From UBA3210 sp963623095 (lineage in GTDB: Bacteria > Bacillota_I > Bacilli_A > RFN20 > CAG-449): DNA of 40,568 bases. The translations under genes and the position numbers were made by a program. Location of the stretch: the NCBI GenBank assembly GCA_963623095.1, contig CAVFKD010000014.1, positions 1 through 40,568 of the forward strand, in the 5' to 3' direction. Under the pieces are notes generated by a model. That model was not told the origin of the DNA, did not search any database, and was given only the letters and a program-made list of their open reading frames with translations. This document shows positions 24,958 to 33,424 of the stretch, piece by piece; the stretch's first letter is position 1, and each line of letters begins with the position of its first letter.

Positions 24958-25701
24958 ATGCAAAAAGATAAAATTACTTTTAAAAAGGTAATTGGTAATG
25001 GACAAAAGGCAATAATTATTAGCTTATTTGCTATTTCAATTATATTATTTGTCTATTCATTATTATATATGACACCATTTTATGATTTATACCTTATTAA
25101 TAATAGTGCTGTCTTCAATAAAAATGATTTAGTTAAATACGGTATTGATTTACAATATTATCAAGATACCTATCCTGACGCTATTGCGTATACAACATTT
25201 TTAGGAAGTAAAACACTTCGTGGTATTAATGTAGGATATTTTACTGTAGATTTAATGAGCAGCATGCAATCATTTAATAAAGCATTGTTTGCAATTGCAT
25301 TCTTTGGAATTGTTGGCTCTTTGATTCTATTTATCTATCGTTCTCAAAAGAGAAAAAGATATTATATAACTAACTTTGTTACAATTGGATTAGTTATTGC
25401 ATTTGATCTTTTTGCATCAATTTTCACACTTGTTAATATTTTCAAATATATGAATGCATTTAGTAATGGTTTTAATTACGAAATAACTAATGCATATCAA
25501 AACTTTAGTAACAATCCTAATGGAGATTTTATCAATTATTTCTCATATCAAGACTTAAGTTGGGTATTCATAGTAGGAATTATTTTATGCGCTATTTGCA
25601 TTATAATTGCAGTTATTGGAATTGTATTCTTAGTTAAGAAATATTTATATCAAAAGAAGAATCCAGCATTAGATATTAGTGGGGTGATTATCAATGAATA
25701 A
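24958..25701 (+). CDS. Unknown four-helix membrane protein
   Basis: I do not recognise this protein. It has 247 residues with four likely membrane helices (about 17-38, 107-127, 137-161, 202-227). The segments between helices 1 and 2 and between helices 3 and 4 are longer, polar and rich in Tyr and Asn, and probably lie outside the cell. Between helices 2 and 3 is a basic stretch (RSQKRKR), so that loop should be cytosolic. CGGAGGAG precedes the ATG. It sits between the binding protein and the ATPase of one importer and overlaps the next gene by 8 bases, which points to a role with that transporter. Confidence 0.75.
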   Translation: MQKDKITFKKVIGNGQKAIIISLFAISIILFVYSLLYMTPFYDLYLINNSAVFNKNDLVKYGIDLQYYQDTYPDAIAYTTFLGSKTLRGINVGYFTVDLMSSMQSFNKALFAIAFFGIVGSLILFIYRSQKRKRYYITNFVTIGLVIAFDLFASIFTLVNIFKYMNAFSNGFNYEITNAYQNFSNNPNGDFINYFSYQDLSWVFIVGIILCAICIIIAVIGIVFLVKKYLYQKKNPALDISGVIINE

Positions 25702-26215
25702 TGAAGAATTAAATGAAATTGAAGAAGTAGAAGATGTTAAAGATATTAAAAATGATATCTTAAGATATACTACTAATAAATTATCTTTCTTATTATGTAT
25801 TTTAGCTATTGTCTTTAGCGTTGCTAATTTCCTTATTATATATAAAACAAATAGTGCTGCAACTAATACAGATCAAATTGCTAATTTCAAATTAGGTTTA
25901 GATTTACTTATAAACGTTATATTAATTATTGTTTTCTTCTTACTTGCTGAAAAAACTAAAGCATATAAAAAGAACGCAAGTTATGTATGCTTTGGACTTG
26001 CTGGAGTTCAAGTATTAAGAATATTCTTCCTTCCATTATCTTATTATTTAGCATATGTTGATACTGGAGTATATGGTATAACATTGGTTGGCTTTATTTG
26101 GTGCATTGTATTATTATTATGTTCCGCTGCTTCATTAGTTGGCGCTGCATTAATTAACTTGAAAAAATATAATACATTGCAAGATCACTTAAAAAAGATA
26201 GGAGAAATTGATTAG
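25694..26215 (+). CDS. Unknown four-helix membrane protein
   Basis: An unrecognised protein of 173 residues: an acidic N-terminus of about 25 residues, four membrane helices (about 31-51, 65-85, 97-119, 129-153) and a short charged tail. It overlaps the previous unknown membrane gene and ends just before the MsmX-type ATPase, with GGGGTGAT before its start. The tight spacing suggests the two membrane proteins are made together and may form one complex with the importer. No catalytic motif is visible. Confidence 0.75.
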   Translation: MNNEELNEIEEVEDVKDIKNDILRYTTNKLSFLLCILAIVFSVANFLIIYKTNSAATNTDQIANFKLGLDLLINVILIIVFFLLAEKTKAYKKNASYVCFGLAGVQVLRIFFLPLSYYLAYVDTGVYGITLVGFIWCIVLLLCSAASLVGAALINLKKYNTLQDHLKKIGEID

Positions 26216-26216
26216 T

Positions 26217-27326
26217 ATGGCAGAATTAAGACTAGAACATATTAAAAAAATCTATGATGGTGGCGTCTTAGCTGTTGAAGATTTCGATATCGATATCAAA
26301 GATGGTGAATTTATTGTTATTGTCGGTCCATCAGGTTGTGGTAAATCTACTACATTAAGAATGATTGCAGGTCTAGAAGATATTACTGAAGGACATGCAT
26401 ATTTAATTGAAGAAGCAACTGAAGATAAAGAAGAATTTAATAAAGAAATTACAAATCTTCCTTCAAAAGATAGAGATATGGCTATGGTTTTCCAAAACTA
26501 TGCTTTATACGCTCATATGACTATCTATCAAAACATGGCTTTCTCATTAACATTAAGAAAGACTGATAAAGTTGAAATCCACAAAAAGGTTATGCATGCT
26601 GCAGAAATCTTAGATTTAAAAACACAATTAAATAAAAAACCAAAGCAATTATCTGGTGGTCAAAGACAAAGAGTTGCTTTAGGTAGAGCTATTGTTAGAA
26701 ACCCAAGAGTTTTCTTATTTGATGAACCTTTATCAAACTTAGATGCTAAATTAAGAGTTTCTATGAGACGTGAAGTTAAATTATTACACCAAAAATTAGG
26801 TGCAACAATGATTTATGTTACTCACGACCAAGTTGAAGCTTTAACTCTTGCAGATAGAATCGTTGTTATGTCAATGGGTAAAGTACAACAAATTGGTACA
26901 CCACTTGAAGTTTACTCAGATCCAAACAATGTATTCGTAGCTTCATTTATTGGTAACCCTCCAATGAACTTTATTCCAGGAATTATTACTGAAGATGGAA
27001 AATTTAAATGTAATGACTTTGCTTATCAATTAGATGAAAAGAGAATTGCATTATTAAAGAATGCTGGATACTGTGGCACAGGTAAAGAATTAATCTTAGG
27101 TGTCCGTCCAGAACACTTCTTACCTGGTGAAGATTTAAAGATTACTAATGAATTATTAGAACATATGGGTCCTGCAACATTATTCCATTGTTATGTTGGC
27201 GATACCAAAATGCAAGTTAAATTACCAGGTTGGTTAGATTATGAAGATGGTGCTGAATTCCATGTTTCATTCAATCAAGATATGATCTGCTTCTTTGATA
27301 AAGAAACAGAAGATAGAATTCGTTAA
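26217..27326 (+). CDS. Sugar ABC transporter ATPase (MsmX/UgpC type)
   Basis: The ATPase that energises family 1 oligosaccharide importers. Walker A is GPSGCGKST (37-45), the Q-loop MVFQNYALYAHM, the signature LSGGQRQR, Walker B FLFDEPLSNLDAKLR, and a C-terminal regulatory (TOBE) region. It has 369 residues, standard. ATG 26217 is preceded by AGGAGA. In many Firmicutes MsmX is unlinked and shared among importers; here one lies in the operon, so it may be dedicated. Confidence 0.94.
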   Translation: MAELRLEHIKKIYDGGVLAVEDFDIDIKDGEFIVIVGPSGCGKSTTLRMIAGLEDITEGHAYLIEEATEDKEEFNKEITNLPSKDRDMAMVFQNYALYAHMTIYQNMAFSLTLRKTDKVEIHKKVMHAAEILDLKTQLNKKPKQLSGGQRQRVALGRAIVRNPRVFLFDEPLSNLDAKLRVSMRREVKLLHQKLGATMIYVTHDQVEALTLADRIVVMSMGKVQQIGTPLEVYSDPNNVFVASFIGNPPMNFIPGIITEDGKFKCNDFAYQLDEKRIALLKNAGYCGTGKELILGVRPEHFLPGEDLKITNELLEHMGPATLFHCYVGDTKMQVKLPGWLDYEDGAEFHVSFNQDMICFFDKETEDRIR

Positions 27327-27340
27327 GGAGGTTGCTAAAT

Positions 27341-28531
27341 ATGAGTTTTTCTGAAAAATTAAAATTCTCTTTAAGAAAATTAGCTATTTCTTTAAAAAGA
27401 AACTATTTTNNNNNNNNNNNNNNNNNNNNNNNNNNNNNNNNNNNNNNNNNNNNNNNNNNNNNNNNNNNNNNNNNNNNNNNNNNNNNNNNNNNNNNNNNNN
27501 NNNNNNNNNNNNNNNNNNNNNNNNNNNNNNNNNNNNNNNNNNNNNNNNNNNNNNNNNNNNNNNNNNNNNNNNNNNNNNNNNNNNNNNNNNNNNNNNNNNN
27601 NNNNNNNNNNNNNNNNNNNNNNNNNNNNNNNNNNNNNNNNNNNNNNNNNNNNNNNNNNNNNNNNNNNNNNNNNNNNNNNNNNNNNNNNNNNNNNNNNNNN
27701 NNNNNNNNNNNNNNNNNNNNNNNNNNNNNNNNNNNNNNNNNNNNNNNNNNNNNNNNNNNNNNNNNNNNNNNNNNNNNNNNNNNNNNNNNNNNNNNNNNNN
27801 NNNNNNNNNNNNNNNNNNNNNNNNNNNNNNNNNNNNNNNNNNNNNNNNNNNNNNNNNNNNNNNNNNNNNNNNNNNNNNNNNNNNNNNNNNNNNNNNNNNN
27901 NNNNNNNNNNNNNNNNNNNNNNNNNNNNNNNNNNNNNNNNNNNNNNNNNNNNNNNNNNNNNNNNNNNNNNNNNNNNNNNNNNNNNNNNNNNNNNNNNNNN
28001 NNNNNNNNNNNNCAAGAAAAAGAAATAGATGCTTATCAAAAAAGAGGATTTTTACAAAAGATTCCTTATTCGATTAAAGCAATATTAATTAAATATTGGT
28101 TCTTTGGAGTAATTTGCTTCTTTGTATTGATGGGCTTAGGCTTTGTACTACAAGATTTTATTGATAAATTTGTAGTATGTGGCTTACTTGGTGGCATGGT
28201 TACTGATGTTGTCACCGATAACATATTAATTATGATTGATTCTGATAAGAATGAATCTAAATGGTATGTTATTTATAAAAAAGAAAAATCAGTATTGTCT
28301 CTAATAATTAATTTAGTCTATTCATTAGCGTTATTCTTTGGATGTGGCTATTTAATGTCATTAATTATTAGTACTTATTCAGACAAAAGTTTTTGGTTCT
28401 TACAAGAACCATTATCTCAAGCTTTATTTTTAATTATTGTTGATATGGCATGTATTGGAATTAAAGATTTAATTCTGTATGAATTAATCAAACATAATTG
28501 CATTAAGCCTAAAGATAAAAATAAAAAATAA
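27341..28531 (+). CDS. Unknown membrane protein (interrupted by N gap)
   Basis: Only the first 23 and last 170 or so residues are known; 604 unknown bases lie between, so it might even be two genes. The visible C-terminal part has four hydrophobic segments and a notable GGMVTDVVTDN stretch, but no family I can name. AAGGAGG precedes ATG 27341. It stands between the ATPase and the polygalacturonase, the third unfamiliar membrane gene in this importer cluster. The frame is continuous if the gap length is right. Confidence 0.6.
   Translation: MSFSEKLKFSLRKLAISLKRNYFXXXXXXXXXXXXXXXXXXXXXXXXXXXXXXXXXXXXXXXXXXXXXXXXXXXXXXXXXXXXXXXXXXXXXXXXXXXXXXXXXXXXXXXXXXXXXXXXXXXXXXXXXXXXXXXXXXXXXXXXXXXXXXXXXXXXXXXXXXXXXXXXXXXXXXXXXXXXXXXXXXXXXXXXXXXXXXXXXXXXXXXXXXXXXXXXXXXXXXXXXQEKEIDAYQKRGFLQKIPYSIKAILIKYWFFGVICFFVLMGLGFVLQDFIDKFVVCGLLGGMVTDVVTDNILIMIDSDKNESKWYVIYKKEKSVLSLIINLVYSLALFFGCGYLMSLIISTYSDKSFWFLQEPLSQALFLIIVDMACIGIKDLILYELIKHNCIKPKDKNKK
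27409..28012. other. Assembly gap (604 N)
   Basis: Unknown bases within the membrane-protein gene after the ATPase. The content and true length cannot be judged. Confidence 1.
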
Positions 28532-28545
28532 GGAGAAAATTATAT

Positions 28546-30063
28546 ATGAAATTAATATTTGTTTCTTGCGTCAGCGCAACTTTCGATTTAGATAATGATT
28601 GTATCTATTATGCTAATGAGGCATACGATGTATCATTAAATGGAAAAAAGGTTCTTACTGATGTAAGGACAAATATTTTTTCTTTATTTGATTTAGAACC
28701 AGATACTTCTTATGAAGTAGAAGTAAATGGTGAAATAGTCAAATTCAAAACTGATGCAGTAAGTGAAATCTTATCTTCTAAAGGTATCGATAATACAGGT
28801 AATACAAATGTAACTGGCAAATTACAAGCATTAATTGATTCTGCACATGATGGTGCATTAATTAATATTGAACCAGGTATTTATTATTTTACATCTTTAA
28901 AATTAAGATCAAACACTACTTTTAATTTAAAAAAGGGTGCAACACTTTCCGCTAGTATTGATATAAGTGAGTATGAAGAAATCGATGGAGAAGTTACTTT
29001 ACCTAATGGAGAAGTAGTTCAATATGGTTCTTGGGAAGGTAGCCCTTCTAAAATGAAACTCTCTCTTATCAATGCTATTGACGCTCATGACGTCAAGTTA
29101 GTTGGTCAAGGAACAATCGACGGAAGAGCTCAACTTGGTCCATGGTGGATTGATGTTAAACACTTACCATACGTAAGACCTCATATTTTATTCTATGTAC
29201 AATCACATAATATCTATACTCAAGGTATTACAGTAAAGAATTCTCCTCAATGGACAATTCATCCTTACTTTAGCCAAAACTTAGGATATTATGATATCTA
29301 TATTGAAAATCCTAAGATTTCACCTAATACTGATGGACTTGATCCTCAATGCTGTAAAAACGTTGATATCATCGGTGTTCATTTCTCAGTCGGTGATGAT
29401 TGTATCGCAATTAAATCCGGCAAAATGTATATTGGTCAAAAATATCAAACACCATGTGAAAAAATCACAATTAGAAACTGTATTATGCAATATGGTCATG
29501 GCGCAGTTGTTCTAGGAAGTGAAATGTCAGGTGGAATTAGAGACTTAGTTGTTGAAAATTGTATCTTTGATCGTACAGACCGTGGATTAAGAATTAAAAC
29601 ACGTCGTGGTAGAGGTAATACCGCGGTAATTGATGATGTAACATTCAAAAATATTTTAATGAAGAATGTTCTTTCTCCAATTACTGTTAATATGTTCTAT
29701 TTCTGTGATCCAGATGGAAAAACTGAATACGTATGGTCAAAAGAAAAACTTCCAGTTGATGAAAGAACTCCATATTTAGGTAAATTCACATTTGAAGATA
29801 TTCTCGCAGAAGATTGTGAATATACCGCAGGCTATTTCTATGGTTTACCTGAAATGCCTATTGGAGAAGTTAATATCAAAAATTCTACTTTCAATTTCAA
29901 GAAAGATGCAGGAAGTGGAACACCAGTTATGATGACTGATGCTGAAGTATGTTCAAAACGTGGTTTTATATTTAAGAATGTTCATAAATTTAATATTGAA
30001 AATGTCACTATGAATGGTCAAGATGGACCATTATATGAAAGTGATGGAACAGAAGTAAAATAA
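28546..30063 (+). CDS. GH28 polygalacturonase, cytoplasmic
   Basis: A right-handed beta-helix glycosidase that hydrolyses alpha-1,4 bonds between galacturonates. All four GH28 signature groups are present: NTDG (261-264), GDD (283-285, the catalytic Asp pair), GHG (317-319) and RIK (349-351). An N-terminal 70-residue beta-domain precedes the helix. It is 505 residues long. There is no signal peptide, so it should act in the cytosol on imported oligogalacturonides, probably as an exo-enzyme. AAGGAG precedes the ATG. The next gene starts two bases after its stop. Confidence 0.93.
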   Translation: MKLIFVSCVSATFDLDNDCIYYANEAYDVSLNGKKVLTDVRTNIFSLFDLEPDTSYEVEVNGEIVKFKTDAVSEILSSKGIDNTGNTNVTGKLQALIDSAHDGALINIEPGIYYFTSLKLRSNTTFNLKKGATLSASIDISEYEEIDGEVTLPNGEVVQYGSWEGSPSKMKLSLINAIDAHDVKLVGQGTIDGRAQLGPWWIDVKHLPYVRPHILFYVQSHNIYTQGITVKNSPQWTIHPYFSQNLGYYDIYIENPKISPNTDGLDPQCCKNVDIIGVHFSVGDDCIAIKSGKMYIGQKYQTPCEKITIRNCIMQYGHGAVVLGSEMSGGIRDLVVENCIFDRTDRGLRIKTRRGRGNTAVIDDVTFKNILMKNVLSPITVNMFYFCDPDGKTEYVWSKEKLPVDERTPYLGKFTFEDILAEDCEYTAGYFYGLPEMPIGEVNIKNSTFNFKKDAGSGTPVMMTDAEVCSKRGFIFKNVHKFNIENVTMNGQDGPLYESDGTEVK

Positions 30064-30064
30064 T

Positions 30065-30619
30065 ATGGCTGAAGATGTAAAAGCATATTTAGTTATTGAT
30101 AAAAACTTTGAAAATTTAAACATTCTACAAAAGATGATATTTCTAATTACTAAATTAGATTTATCTTTAAAAAACGAAGAAGGATTTATTCCTTTAGAAC
30201 TACCTTATAACGAGCTTACAAAATTGAGCGTATCGATTAATACTATCGCTCATGACTTAAATTTAGATGGCATAGGATTATGCATTGTCCCATGCTTTGG
30301 AAGTAAAATAAAAGCATTGATACCTTTAAATAAATATGAATTCTATTATTTATACGATGAAGTATTTAAAGGTGTTATCAAAGGAGAAATTGAAGTTAAA
30401 AAGGTTACTTCAATACTTGAAAATATTTCTAAAGAAACATTGGATACAATTCAAAATTATATTCGTTTTGATCAATCAGTTTCTTTGACGGGGGACTATA
30501 TGTTCGCACACCGTAATACTATTAATTATCGCGTTAATAAATTTATTGTTGCGACACAAATTAATATTCGACAAATGCACAATGCAATATTTGTCGCATA
30601 TATCATTTCATTAATGTAA
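30065..30619 (+). CDS. Small protein with PucR/CdaR-type HTH
   Basis: A 184-residue protein. Its C-terminal 45 residues (MFAHRNTINYRVNKF, then INIRQMHNAIFVAYI) match the helix-turn-helix end of PucR/CdaR sugar-acid regulators. The N-terminal 130 residues are not a recognisable sensor domain and are far shorter than in full PucR or CdaR proteins. No Shine-Dalgarno site is seen; the start lies in TAATATG after the GH28 stop, so it is probably made by reinitiation. Position beside a GntR regulator suggests a second local transcription factor. The DNA-binding role is inferred from the HTH. Confidence 0.7.
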   Translation: MAEDVKAYLVIDKNFENLNILQKMIFLITKLDLSLKNEEGFIPLELPYNELTKLSVSINTIAHDLNLDGIGLCIVPCFGSKIKALIPLNKYEFYYLYDEVFKGVIKGEIEVKKVTSILENISKETLDTIQNYIRFDQSVSLTGDYMFAHRNTINYRVNKFIVATQINIRQMHNAIFVAYIISLM

Positions 30620-30629
30620 AGGAGAGATT

Positions 30630-31295
30630 ATGTTAAGCGTAGATGAAATTTATGAAGAACTAAAACGTGAAATTATTAATCTTGATTTAATCCCTGGAAC
30701 AAAAGTTACTGAATCTTTCTTAACTAATAAGTTTCATATTTCAAGAACACCAATTAGAAGTGTTATTTCCCGTTTGGAAAAGGATAATTTAGTTATAGTT
30801 ACTCCAAAAAAAGGAACTTATGTTAGCAAGATTACTCTTGAAAATGTATCAGATTATATGAAGCTTAGAGTTATTGTTGAAACTCATGTTTTAAGAGATG
30901 TATGTAAAACAATAACAGAAGAACAAATAGAAGAATTAAAACAAATAATTTATGAACAATCAAAAATTATTTCTATGGAACCAAGTATTGAGAAATCTAA
31001 AAAGTTTTTCCATAACGATAATTTATTCCATTCAACAATATTTAAATTTGGAAATGCATCAGGATTATGGAAAATTATTCATTCAAATGCTATAACATTA
31101 AATAGAGTTAGAATTATGGCTAACTTAAGAGAGACAACACAAGTAGAAAATATCTATGATCAACACTACGAGATGATTAAGTGTTTAGAAAATCATGATG
31201 TTGATAAACTTGTTGACATCTTCACTACTCATATCGATGATGGCTTAGAAGGTATTAGTAGTGTAGTTTCAAAATATCACGATTACTTTATGTAG
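30630..31295 (+). CDS. GntR-family regulator with FCD domain
   Basis: The FadR-subgroup layout: winged HTH at about 5-75 (FHISRTPIRSVISRLEKDNL) and an all-helical FCD ligand domain with metal-binding type residues (DNLFHS, QHYEMI, TTHIDD). It has 221 residues, normal. The group includes UxuR/ExuR-like regulators that sense uronates or their products. AAAGGAGAG precedes the ATG. Sites with GTATAC cores before this operon and before kdgA are the obvious candidate operators. Target and ligand are inferred. Confidence 0.9.
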   Translation: MLSVDEIYEELKREIINLDLIPGTKVTESFLTNKFHISRTPIRSVISRLEKDNLVIVTPKKGTYVSKITLENVSDYMKLRVIVETHVLRDVCKTITEEQIEELKQIIYEQSKIISMEPSIEKSKKFFHNDNLFHSTIFKFGNASGLWKIIHSNAITLNRVRIMANLRETTQVENIYDQHYEMIKCLENHDVDKLVDIFTTHIDDGLEGISSVVSKYHDYFM

Positions 31296-31306
31296 GAGGA
31301 AAAAAT

Positions 31307-32719
31307 ATGAAGGAATTTTTAGGTGAAGATTTTTTATTAGAAACAGAAACAGCAAAGAAGTTATATCATGAACACGCAAAAAAGATGCCTATTTATGATT
31401 ATCACTGCCATTTACCAATCAAAGAAATTTATGAAGACCGTAAATTTGAATCTGCGACAGATATTTGGCTAGTTGAAGGTCACTTTGGTGATCACTATAA
31501 ATGGAGAGCAATGAGAAACAATGGTGTTTCAGAACACTATATTACAGGCGACGCTCCTAAGAAAGAAAAATTCTTAAAATGGGCAGAAACTATTCCTTAT
31601 ACAGTAGGTAACCCACTTTATCACTGGACACACTTAGAATTAAAGAACTACTTTGGTATTACAGATATTTTCTCACCAAAGACTGCAGAACATGTCTATG
31701 ATGTCATGAATGAAAAATTAAAAGGTATGTCTGCACGTAAGATTATTGAAATGAGCAATGTTGATACTTTATGTACAACAGATGATCCAATTGATGATTT
31801 ACATTATCATGCATTATTAAAACAAGATAAATCATTCAAAGTACATGTTTATCCTGCATTCCGTCCTGATAAAGTTATCAATATTGATTGGGATTCATTC
31901 GTTCCTTATATTGGTCAATTATCAAAAGTTGTTGGCTATGAAATTAAAGATTTAGCGACATTAACTAAAGCATTAAAAGAAAGAATTGAATTCTTCCACG
32001 AACATGATTGTAGAGTTTCTGACCACGCATTAGACGTAGTTGTATATGAAGAAACAACAGAAGAAAAAGTTGATGCAATCATTAAAAAAGCATTAAAAGG
32101 AGAAACTTTAACTCCTTCAGAAGCTGCTCAATATAGAGGCTATATCATTGTCTTCTTAGGCAAAGAATATTCTCACCATGGTTGGGTACAACAATACCAC
32201 ATCAAAGCATTAAGAAACAACTCAGGCAGAATGATGGAAAAAGTTGGTCCTGATACTGGCTTTGACGCAATTAACGATGGTTCATTCGCACCAGCATTAT
32301 CTAAGATTTTAAATAAATTAGATTCTACAAGTGAACTTCCTAAGACTATTTTATATTCATTAAATCCAAGCGATAATGAAGTTCTTGCAACTTTAGCGTT
32401 CTGCTTTGTTCAAGAAGGTGTACCAGGTAAAATGCAACTTGGTTCAGCATGGTGGTTCTTAGATCAAAAAGATGGCATGGAAAAACAATTAACTGCTTTA
32501 TCTAACTTAGGATTACTTTCAAGATTCGTTGGTATGTTAACAGACTCAAGATCATTCTTAAGCTATACACGTCATGAATATTTCAGAAGAATCTTATGTA
32601 ACAAATTAGGCCATTTAGTTGAAAATGGTGAATATCCAAACGATATTGAATTCTTAGGAAAAGTAGTCGAAGATATTTGCTTCAACAATGCAAAAGCATA
32701 CTTCGATGCATCAAGATAA
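31307..32719 (+). CDS. uxaC: Uronate isomerase UxaC
   Basis: Converts galacturonate to tagaturonate, or glucuronate to fructuronate, in the cytosol. An amidohydrolase-fold enzyme; the metal motif HxH is in YDYHCHL (H33, H35), and the SRFVGMLTDSRSF region near the C-terminus is conserved. It has 470 residues, full length. AGGAGG precedes the ATG. It connects polygalacturonase products to the uxuB-uxuA branch at 10.4-12.3 kb. For galacturonate, a tagaturonate epimerase or uxaB-uxaA would be needed, and none is in this window. Confidence 0.96.
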   Translation: MKEFLGEDFLLETETAKKLYHEHAKKMPIYDYHCHLPIKEIYEDRKFESATDIWLVEGHFGDHYKWRAMRNNGVSEHYITGDAPKKEKFLKWAETIPYTVGNPLYHWTHLELKNYFGITDIFSPKTAEHVYDVMNEKLKGMSARKIIEMSNVDTLCTTDDPIDDLHYHALLKQDKSFKVHVYPAFRPDKVINIDWDSFVPYIGQLSKVVGYEIKDLATLTKALKERIEFFHEHDCRVSDHALDVVVYEETTEEKVDAIIKKALKGETLTPSEAAQYRGYIIVFLGKEYSHHGWVQQYHIKALRNNSGRMMEKVGPDTGFDAINDGSFAPALSKILNKLDSTSELPKTILYSLNPSDNEVLATLAFCFVQEGVPGKMQLGSAWWFLDQKDGMEKQLTALSNLGLLSRFVGMLTDSRSFLSYTRHEYFRRILCNKLGHLVENGEYPNDIEFLGKVVEDICFNNAKAYFDASR

Positions 32720-32720
32720 T

Positions 32721-33389
32721 ATGGTAACATTATTCTTATTTGGTGATTCAACTTGCCAAACTAATTTAAAAGATACTTATCCTCAACATGGTTGGGGACA
32801 AGTTATCGAAGAATATCTTAATGATGAAGTAAGAGTTATTAACCTTGCAAAAAATGGTCGTTCTACTAAAAGTTTTATAACTGAAGAAAGATATGATCCA
32901 GCATTAAGAAATATTAAAAAAGGTGATTTCTTATTCATTCAATTTGGTCATAATGATGAAAAAGAAGATGAAGCAAGAAAGACAGATCCTTGGTCAACTT
33001 ATCAAGATAATTTAAGATTCTTTATATCTATTGCTAGAAATGTCGGTGCAACACCTGTATTAATTTCTTCCATCTATAGAAGAAAGTTTGTTGATGGAAA
33101 ACTAGTTGAAAATTGTCATTTAGATTTCCCTGCAGCAATGGAAGATCTAGCAAAGAAAGAAAATGTTATCTATGTTGATGGAACTACATTAACTAAAGAT
33201 GCATTAAATAAAATAGGTGAAAAAGAATCAAGAAAATTCTTTATGAACTTTGATCCTAATATTTATGAAAATTATCCTGAAGGTAAAGAAGATAATACTC
33301 ATTTAAGATATGAAGGCGCAAAATTTGTTTGTGATTTAATTGTTCCAGAATTAAAGAAACATCCTGAATTAGCAAAGTTATTTAAATAG
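32721..33389 (+). CDS. SGNH pectin/rhamnogalacturonan acetylesterase
   Basis: A GDSL/SGNH hydrolase of the rhamnogalacturonan acetylesterase group (YxiM/RhgT-like), removing acetyl groups from pectic sugars. Motifs: GDST (Ser10), NGRSTKSF (Gly46 block), GHND (Asn78) and DNTHL (Asp191 and His194). I chose ATG 32721, in TAATATG straight after the uxaC stop, because the first strand MVTLFLFGDST then opens the domain; it lacks a clear ribosome site. It is 222 residues long. No signal peptide, so it is cytosolic. Last gene of the operon, before a terminator. Confidence 0.88.
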   Translation: MVTLFLFGDSTCQTNLKDTYPQHGWGQVIEEYLNDEVRVINLAKNGRSTKSFITEERYDPALRNIKKGDFLFIQFGHNDEKEDEARKTDPWSTYQDNLRFFISIARNVGATPVLISSIYRRKFVDGKLVENCHLDFPAAMEDLAKKENVIYVDGTTLTKDALNKIGEKESRKFFMNFDPNIYENYPEGKEDNTHLRYEGAKFVCDLIVPELKKHPELAKLFK

Positions 33390-33392
33390 CAA

Positions 33393-33419
33393 AAAGGTAG
33401 CCAATTTGGCTACCTTTTA
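33393..33419. terminator. Bidirectional terminator
   Basis: AAAAGGTAGCC (33393-33403) pairs with GGCTACCTTTT (33409-33419) around a five-base loop. It separates the acetylesterase and the convergent pectin methylesterase. Confidence 0.85.
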
Positions 33420-33424
33420 TAATG

